Positions 57,979-64,000 of a stretch of 64,000 bases of DNA are shown here, piece after piece. The notes under the pieces are model-generated. The model was given only the letters and a program-made list of their open reading frames with translations, did not search any database and was not told the origin of the DNA. Location of the stretch: contig JADNRY010000140.1 in NCBI GenBank assembly GCA_015501585.1, forward strand, positions 1 to 64,000, given 5' to 3'. A program made the position numbers and the translations under genes. The number at the start of each line of letters is the position of its first letter. Positions within the stretch are counted from its first letter, which is position 1. The stretch comes from Rhodocollybia butyracea (taxonomy: Eukaryota > Basidiomycota > Agaricomycetes > Agaricales > Omphalotaceae).

Positions 57979-58817
57979 TGAAAACCAAATTATTAAGTAT
58001 TTAAATCTTGTATATCTATAGCCTAGAAGTATGTTTAGAGATAAAAATAGGCATATTCTCTTTAAAAACCAATGCGAAAGTTGGGCCATTTCAGGAACTT
58101 AAGCTTTGTCCTTCCTAATTGGGCCGATTTGACCCTTTCCTCTCATCCACTCTCTCATTGTTCAAAAACATCAGATCACTCAAGAAACAATGAGTTCAGC
58201 CTCTCCTGCTATCTATATGTTAAATTTAAGTACACCCTTGTAATGCTTCGCAGTACTTGGGAAAGATGAAAGCACGTAAGAACTCCTGTTGCCGAATCGG
58301 CTCTACATTCTTTGCGAAACCCTGCTTTGACCAGAACTTTGATGCAGTGCCCGGTCACAGATCCCGCCGTTCAAGCTGCCCATGCAACCGGGCTCGAATG
58401 ATGGGACCGCGCCGGTTCTTCCTTCCTTCCTTCCCTAGCGGCTAACCCGGAAGTACTGTTGCGGACCTTGCTCGATTACCAACCCACTCAACTTACTACC
58501 CGCTGATTATAAACCTTGTGGAAGTCTGCTATGTCAGGCTCGAGCTGAGCACACATACTTTCGGGAATGAACAGTCAATCTTTCGATGGATAGCAACAGC
58601 CTTGTTTTTCTTCCTTCCTCTTTGGTAGAACTTCTGACTCAAATCGGATGAGAGCGAGGAACTCGTTACTAATGACCTTATCGTTCTCCTCCAGTGTTTC
58701 TATTGATTGAAAATAAGCTTTGGCTTGACTAAGCGGAAATGGACAATACTGTAATCGAATCGATCTCATATTAAACGAGAACATTGGCACCCACTTCTTC
58801 ATCCAATCGCATCTACC
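57979..58817. other. Spacer between reductase copies B and C
   Basis: 839 bp. Several exon-like scraps with GT and AG signals follow an ATG at 58190, but I could not make an open protein from them. There is a second short CTTC repeat near 58420. Confidence 0.4.
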
Positions 58818-60111
58818 ATGTCTGAACAAAAAGTACTGTTTCTCGAGAAAGCCCAAGGCTCATTTATAGTTTCCAAAGCCCCCATCCCGAAACCTGGTCC
58901 GGGACAACTATTGGTTTCCGTCAAGGCCTCTGCATTGAACCCGGTTTGTAGTCTTCCCCGATAGACTCAAATATACGCTCACGTTGGATGTGTACAGGCT
59001 GAGTGTTTGGTTCAAGACTACGGCCTCTTCGTCGAAAAGTTCCCCGCCATTCTTGGTAGCGATATTGCAGGCGATGTGGTCGAAGTCGGCGAGGGCGTTG
59101 AAGGCTTTTCCAAGGGCGACAAAGTGTAAGTAATCTTGAACAGTCAGTTTCTTTGTGCCATCTCTCAATCCGCGGCCATAGCTTCTACCACGGTTACATG
59201 GGCAGCGAAATGGCTGGTTACCAGGAGTATTCCTTGACTGCTGCAGATCTGGCTGCTAAAGTGAGTGATCAATCCATTCGATCTTGAGGAACCCCATCGA
59301 CTATGCTCTAGATTCCCCCCAACATCGATTACGCCCAAGCCGCTTCGCTCCCGGTTGCATTCAATACTTCCGCTATCGGTCTTTTGTCTGCCCAGCCTGC
59401 CGGAGCTGGACTGAACCCAACATTTGACCTGAAGGTCAACTATGGTGGAGAATCAGCTTTGGTTGTCGGTGGAAGTACGTCGGTGGGCCAATATGGTATG
59501 TATTCGTCCAAATGATACAGATTCTCGTCTGAGTATATGCACAGCTATTCAACTATTCAGACTTCTTGGATACAGTACGATCATAACTTACGCCTCTGCT
59601 CGCCATACCGACTTTTTGAAATCTCTCGGTGCCACACATGTCATCGACCGAGGGGAGATTGCTATAGGAAATCTGGCAGAGGCCGTGAAGAAGATCGCCA
59701 CTGCACCGCTCAAAATCGCATACAATGCAATTGGAGATGCGGAGTGTCGAAGTGCATGTGTTGATTCTATCGTCGAAGGTGGGCAAGTGGCCGACGTTAA
59801 TCCTATGGAAGCCAAAGACCCAGGAAATGGGAAAAGGGTGTTCGGTATCTTTGGAACACCACATCACCCTGCAAACAGAGATTTTGGTGTCGTCCTTTGT
59901 AAAACCCTGCCCAAGTTGCTACAAGACGGGCTTATTGTGGTGAGTGACGACTGCATTCTTAATTTGTCCCTCTGACATTCTTGACTGGCAGCCCAATCGT
60001 ATGGAGAAACTGCCCCACGGCTTTGCCGGAGTTGAAGAGGGAATAAAAAGGTTGAGAACTAAGCAAGTTAGCGGTATAAAGCTGTTTGTTATTCCCCAAG
60101 AGACTGCGTGA
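58818..60111 (+). CDS. toxD-like medium-chain enoyl reductase, copy C
   Basis: A 343-residue reductase, the tandem partner of copy B. Six exons: 58818-58943, 58998-59125, 59182-59260, 59312-59495, 59545-59939 and 59992-60111, with the same intron positions as copy B. Motifs: MSEQKVLFLEKAQGSF, PGPGQLLVSVKASALNP, PAILGSDIAGDVVEVGEG, VVGGSTSVGQYAIQLFRLL and GATHVIDRGEIAIG. Exons 4 and 5 are nearly identical to those of copy B, more so than exons 1-3, which suggests recent duplication or gene conversion of that half. No TATA box is obvious. Intact. Confidence 0.93.
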
Positions 60112-60216
60112 AGAAAGCAGAACTGTTTACACTATCATTCATTACTCGACGAGATGGCCTGGGTGACTGTAATACTTATTTAAATATTAACTTGAACTCT
60201 TCCAGCCCATCTGCGA

Positions 60217-60744
60217 TCAGCAGTCAAACTTCCGGATGGATTGGATTGTTGAGTCGAAAGGTATGCATCCTGATGGGTCATCAATAGCTATGCCAGCAAC
60301 GTTAGGTGGTGCCACACAGTTCGGGGTAGTGAACACCTGGAAGCATTCCGGGGCACCATCTAAGTTAGAGAAAAGGAAATTCATAAGCTGCCTCAACGGA
60401 ATATTGTGGTATGATACATACTGGTGAAGAACTGGATACTCGCCCAAGGACCACCGGTGATTGGTGTACAGAACGAATCACCTACAAACTCCGTAAGTTT
60501 TGTTTAGCGCAGCGTATACTTAGGACGCCTACCGAAATTCAACGTGCCGGTGTTACTCCCCGTGCAGCCGCTGTTGGCGAATGCAACACCTTCGGATTTG
60601 GCATTGGCGGTCTGAATTTGGATTCCCGCCATGATGAACATGGAAACAATAGTAGATACAGATGTGCCGGTGCTAGAGTATCAGCGATAAGTATCAGTCA
60701 ATCTGCAAAGCAAATGGATGATGAAGGACTACGCACAATCTCAT
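60217..60744 (-). CDS. Small secreted cysteine-rich protein (six Cys)
   Basis: A 116-residue predicted secreted protein. Four exons, in coding order: 60737-60744 (8 nt), 60533-60672, 60422-60481 and 60217-60359; the three introns (64, 51 and 62 bp) all have GT-AG ends and agree in phase. The first 27 residues form a signal peptide (MRFTGTSVSTIVSMFIMAGI, then cleavage near TANA). The mature part has cysteines at 39, 54, 75, 84, 101 and 116, the last being the C-terminal residue, an even number that suggests three disulphides. Gly/Thr/Pro-rich, no known domain. Its 3' end faces that of reductase copy C, 105 bases away. Small secreted proteins of this kind are common in mushrooms; the function is unknown. 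Confidence 0.7.
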
Positions 60745-61468
60745 CTTGGTTGTTCGTAGATGTAGAGAAGAAGCTACCCAGAAGTTCGCTGTAGTTTGGA
60801 ACGACTGGATCGAGACTTTATACTCCTAGTCTACCACCACTACCACTACCACTACCACTATTATCATCGTTATGGTCGGAAGTATGATCGGAAGCATAGA
60901 TGTTACAGTCGGAAGTATGGGCGGAAGTATGATTGTTATTGTCGGAAGTTCGGTTGTGAGTGGTGTTGTGTACGTTGGAGCCGGATACCAAGGAAAGCAG
61001 CAATTATTGGACTGCATTGAAGTAGTTTTCGTATCATATGGTGCATTCGGTAAAATCCGCCTCTAGGCCTCTCTGGGCTTATTATGCACCAGGAGTGAGT
61101 TTGAGAGAACATAAATATATGCACTACTCCCCACAAGACTCATAGGTCGCACATAAACGAGCGAGTGATGACTATGCCCAACTCAGGACTCATGGTCATG
61201 TAGTCCAGTCGCAATATATAGCGACAGAAGTTTTCGATTTGTCTGATGGCGGTAGACAAGACTTCGAGTCGAACGAACAGCGGAGACCATGTTATCTGAA
61301 TCCTCGAGATTCGAATATTGATTTCAATGTTCATGAATTAATGGATGTATTTGTGGAAATGTTTCGTTCGCTACACTGCTTGAGCGTAGTAACGGAACCG
61401 AAGGATAGTCCAAGGATAGTCTGATTCCGAGTTCTGGAAGCCAGAGTTAAGCGAGAGTGTATTTCCTA
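60745..61468. other. Spacer upstream of the secreted protein
   Basis: Holds the tandem repeat at 60832-60955 and the left flank of the MITE-like element. No gene is supported. Confidence 0.4.
60832..60955. repeat. (TACCAC)n followed by a GGAAGTATG-type minisatellite
   Basis: About five TACCAC units (60832-60860) are followed by degenerate units built on CGGAAGTATG (60876-60955), about 12-15 bases apart. They lie about 90-210 bases upstream of the small secreted protein's start. Confidence 0.75.
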
Positions 61469-62405
61469 GACTCGAACCAGTCCCTGCTGTAGAGTTGTGA
61501 TGTGAAATCACACCCTCGGCAGTGTTGACACTTTGATGACTGACGATCAGCCGTGTCGGCGAAACGACTGGTTTTTAATCCGGCAGTTTTAGCGGGTCGG
61601 ATTTAAGTCATGTGCTTCTTTTGACTTAGAGAAATACGAAAAATTAGAGGGTTTTGAACGTCCATTTAGGAAAAATGTAAATAGATAGAAAGTTGCGCAT
61701 TAAGAGTGCGAGAAACGAGTTTGTTACTGATTTTTTATACCTGAACTCGTTCTTGAGATATTCAGTGATCTTTATCGCAGAGTCAAGCAGAATTAGGGTT
61801 AGGAGTTACGGCAAGCAGCTTGCCGAGTTCGTGCAGACGAAATTCTTCACCCCATTCACTGGCACAGTGAGCTTGAGCAACAACAAGCTCGACATAGTAC
61901 TCTCGAAATGTCCTATTTTTGGGGCATTTTCATAAAGGAAAGTTGATAGAGCAGTTTTGGGTAAGATGAACAGTGGTTTTACCTCGTAGTATATTCTTTC
62001 CAGTAAGTTTCTGGTTCTCCCTCAGTCTAGAACACCAAATATCTTGCATGAGAGCCTTTCAGCTTTTTTCAGATGCCTTTTGTCAAGTACTTGAGGTATT
62101 TGGGAGGCATGAGACGGAAGTGTAAGGCAAGTGCTGGAAATGATCGACACGTTTCTCCTGGACGAACCAACACAAATTTCAAAAAGAAAAAAATAGCTCG
62201 TTATTCATGGAAAGTCAACGAAGATTTCTAGCTACTTCATAAGGTTGTACGATGAGTTTGGAAACACTATGAATCGAGAATAATGGCCAAGTCCAAAGAA
62301 GCACGTGATTTAAATCCGACCCGCTAAAACAGCCGGATTAAGTTCCAGTCCCTCTGCGAGGTGTGATTTCACATCACAACTCTACAGCAGGGACTGGTTC
62401 GAGTC
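61469..62405. mobile_element. MITE-like DNA transposon, TA target duplication
   Basis: A 937-bp element between two TA dinucleotides (61467-61468 and 62406-62407). Its ends are inverted repeats starting GACTCGAACCAGTCCCTGCT and running through GTTGTGATGTGAAATCACAC to a shared TTTTAGCGGGTCGGATTTAA block and the CATGTGCTTC/CACGTGCTTC end, about 110 bases on the right and about 150 on the left, where about 40 extra bases are inserted. The interior (61630-62295) has only short open frames, so it must be mobilised in trans. TA duplication and long inverted ends fit a non-autonomous Tc1/mariner-type element. Confidence 0.82.
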
Positions 62406-62407
62406 TA

Positions 62408-63484
62408 TGAAGAGACGACAAGTCGAGTGCCAGTTCGGAGTAGTTTTCTCTAAATTTGAGTTTCTCTTGTAAATGGTGACGATGAAAGGTGTTCGTCAAG
62501 GAGTATCTCGAGGGACGAATTTGTTGACAGAAGGACCAATGGCGGGATACGATGCTCTCTAGGTTATCGTCGAAAGAAAAAGCACAACGTTTCGCGTCCC
62601 TGTTCCGACAGCGTTACAAAGATACAGCCGCTGCAACGGCAGGTTTCGAAAACTCGAAGGACATGGAGTTGTCGTTGACAAAAAAGCTAGTAGCATCTTG
62701 GCCTCTGGCACTTCCTCCGGTATTTCACCAGAACGCACTTTCGAACTAGCGATGTTTTGTCCAATCCACCCACCAGCCAAAAAAAAGCTTCGGTAAGACA
62801 TCGAAACAAAATCATGGACGTCTCTACTAAGACTTGTAACCCAAACCGCCACCTGGATCATAGTTTTTCGTCTGGAGAAGCTATGTCTTTGTGAAAACGA
62901 CGGAATGTCCATTGCATGCCAGGTCCAAGGAACAGAACACAAGTAGAAGTAGCGCACTGAAATTCGGCCGATATATCAAACTTCAATGGCCTGGTCCTGG
63001 ACAATGAGACACAGGCGAGGAAAACTAAATGCTATAGCTTTTTGAGCATAAGAGATCTTGGCAGTGAATGCCAAACACACACCTATAACCGCCTACAAAT
63101 TCGGTAAAGCGAAGCTGGCGCCGTCAAAAAAGTCAATTCAACATCAAGCTCGGTTCTCTTGCTCTGAATTTCACCAGCGTTTCGTGAATAGAAAATAAGC
63201 TTGGGTGCACATACAGTGCAAAAGGTCATCAACCTCGTGAGAGCGGGAAGAGAAAATATCATTTGTCGAAGCGCCGAACAGCTTACTCAGTGTGACTGGA
63301 GTGGTACCCCTGCGGTACTCATGTCCCAATTTGGCAGCGATTGGGCATAGCACCGCGAAGGTACTTCCTGCCGTTTCGGCTTACGGACCATTTTGGAAAG
63401 CTAACGATCGGCAACAGGTATAAAAGCCCGTAAGTTGCTCAACGGTTTTCATTCCCTTCCTCAACTAGCTAAGTATCTCAAACA
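62408..63484. other. Spacer upstream of the methyltransferase
   Basis: No gene is supported. Open frames at 62552-62957 on both strands look protein-like in places but lack motifs. The last 70 bases hold the methyltransferase TATA box. Confidence 0.4.
63419..63425 (+). promoter_or_regulatory. TATA box of the methyltransferase gene
   Basis: TATAAAA lies 60-66 bases upstream of the ATG at 63485. Confidence 0.55.
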
Positions 63485-64000
63485 ATGTTCAACGCTCACC
63501 AACATCATCATCACAGTCCTCACGACCATGGTCACGATTCAAATGTCGAGGCTAACAGGACGCATTTCGACGAATCTGCGGCAAAGTACGAAGACGACCC
63601 CGTCTTCATCGAATTTGCCGAAAAGTCAGCTAGTTTTCCTAGCCTACACAATTACTGGTTTAATCTGACATTAATACTTACAGGGTTGGCATCGCCATCC
63701 GCGAGGTATATCCATTTGATCCAAACAGCACGACCGCTCTTGATTTCGCGTGTGGTACCGGTATGTTTGGAAGCCGATTCGCGCAGTGTATCTTATGCCT
63801 TATGATCACCTCGTAGGGCTTACCACCCGCTCCTACGCTCCCTATGTTAAGTCCGTACTTGGAGTTGACATCAGCCAGAAAATGCTGGACAAATTTATGA
63901 AGCAGGCTGAAGAGAAAGGCTTCGCCGACAAGGTGACATGTGTATGCACTGAACTCAAAGGTGCTGAAGGTGAACTCGACGGTCTCAAATTCGACATCAT
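63485..64000 (+). CDS. Class I SAM-dependent methyltransferase, 5' part only
   Basis: The start of a small-molecule or protein methyltransferase; the gene runs off the right edge. Three exons so far: 63485-63624, 63684-63760 and 63817 onward, with introns of 59 and 56 bp. The protein opens with a His-rich stretch (MFNAHQHHHHSPHDHGH), then a helix FDESAAKYEDDPVF typical of this group. After the splices ALDFACGTGLTTR is the S-adenosylmethionine-binding motif I, and VLGVDISQKMLDKF is motif post-I. This resembles fungal methyltransferases of the UbiE/Methyltransf_11 type. The substrate cannot be told. The His-rich N-terminus may bind metal, by inference only. Confidence 0.88.

Noticed and set aside
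58190..58445. Possible multi-exon gene starting with ATG at 58190
   Set aside because: The only plausible splices give stop codons or a 35-bp intron; no family match.
61461..61490. GGTTCGAGTC at the MITE ends as a Pol III B box
   Set aside because: It is part of the terminal inverted repeat and no A box or tRNA fold accompanies it.
61693..61935. 80-codon frame inside the MITE-like element
   Set aside because: No transposase motif; likely chance in AT-rich DNA.
1..64000. CRISPR arrays, bacterial operons, riboswitches, prophage or insertion sequences
   Set aside because: Genome type is eukaryotic; no regularly spaced repeats or bacterial mobile-element features were seen.

Overview
The window is nuclear DNA of a filamentous basidiomycete, most likely an agaricomycete mushroom. 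Protein genes are cut by many 42-62 bp GT-AG introns, genes lie on both strands without operons, and several families are basidiomycete-typical (DUF6699, F-box/LRR proteins, a Ser-rich protein with an 'HISGAFFAG' type start, toxD-like reductases). Assignment below class level is not possible from the sequence alone. All exon boundaries were read by eye from splice signals, reading phase and family resemblance, not from transcripts.

Layout. 1-5.4 kb: 3' end of an amino-acid/choline-type permease, a long gene-poor stretch, an intron-containing tRNA-Asp, and an NmrA-like oxidoreductase with one frameshift. 6.3-10.7 kb: a single-exon F-box protein, a U6 snRNA whose 3' half is repeated as an inverted copy, and the first of three toxD-like medium-chain reductases. 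10.7-19 kb: mostly empty, except for a Zn(II)2Cys6 transcription factor in eight exons. 19-31 kb: a compact housekeeping-like block with a DUF6699 protein, calcipressin, a CCDC124/Lso2-like ribosome-associated protein, a second DUF6699 protein, an AAAP amino-acid transporter and a Ser-rich protein. 31-37 kb: a large Ser/Thr kinase with a split N-lobe and a coiled-coil protein. 38-43 kb: a secreted GH28 exo-polygalacturonase and a decayed S53 tripeptidyl peptidase that also carries an intronic retro-insertion. 43-51 kb: a decaying accessory stretch (tandemly duplicated F-box block, frameshifted peptide transporter, shredded NmrA copy). 51-55 kb: COX17, divergent from an Adp1-like ABCG transporter with two frameshifts. 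55.7-60.1 kb: two intact tandem toxD-like reductases behind a relic of a third. 60.2-60.7 kb: a small secreted six-cysteine protein. 61.5-62.4 kb: a TA-flanked MITE-like element. The window ends inside a SAM methyltransferase.

Functional reading. Transporters (permease, AAAP, POT, ABCG) and secreted enzymes (GH28, S53) fit a saprotrophic, nutrient-scavenging fungus. The most unusual features are the inverted U6 duplication, the poly(A)-tailed insertion with an 11-bp target duplication, the reductase family with an intron present in only two copies, the kinase with about 245 residues between glycine loop and catalytic lysine, and the concentration of broken genes between 41 and 54 kb. I found no convincing undescribed multi-gene system; the best candidates for novelty are structural (U6 palindrome, MITE, repeats) and family-level (DUF6699, small secreted protein).
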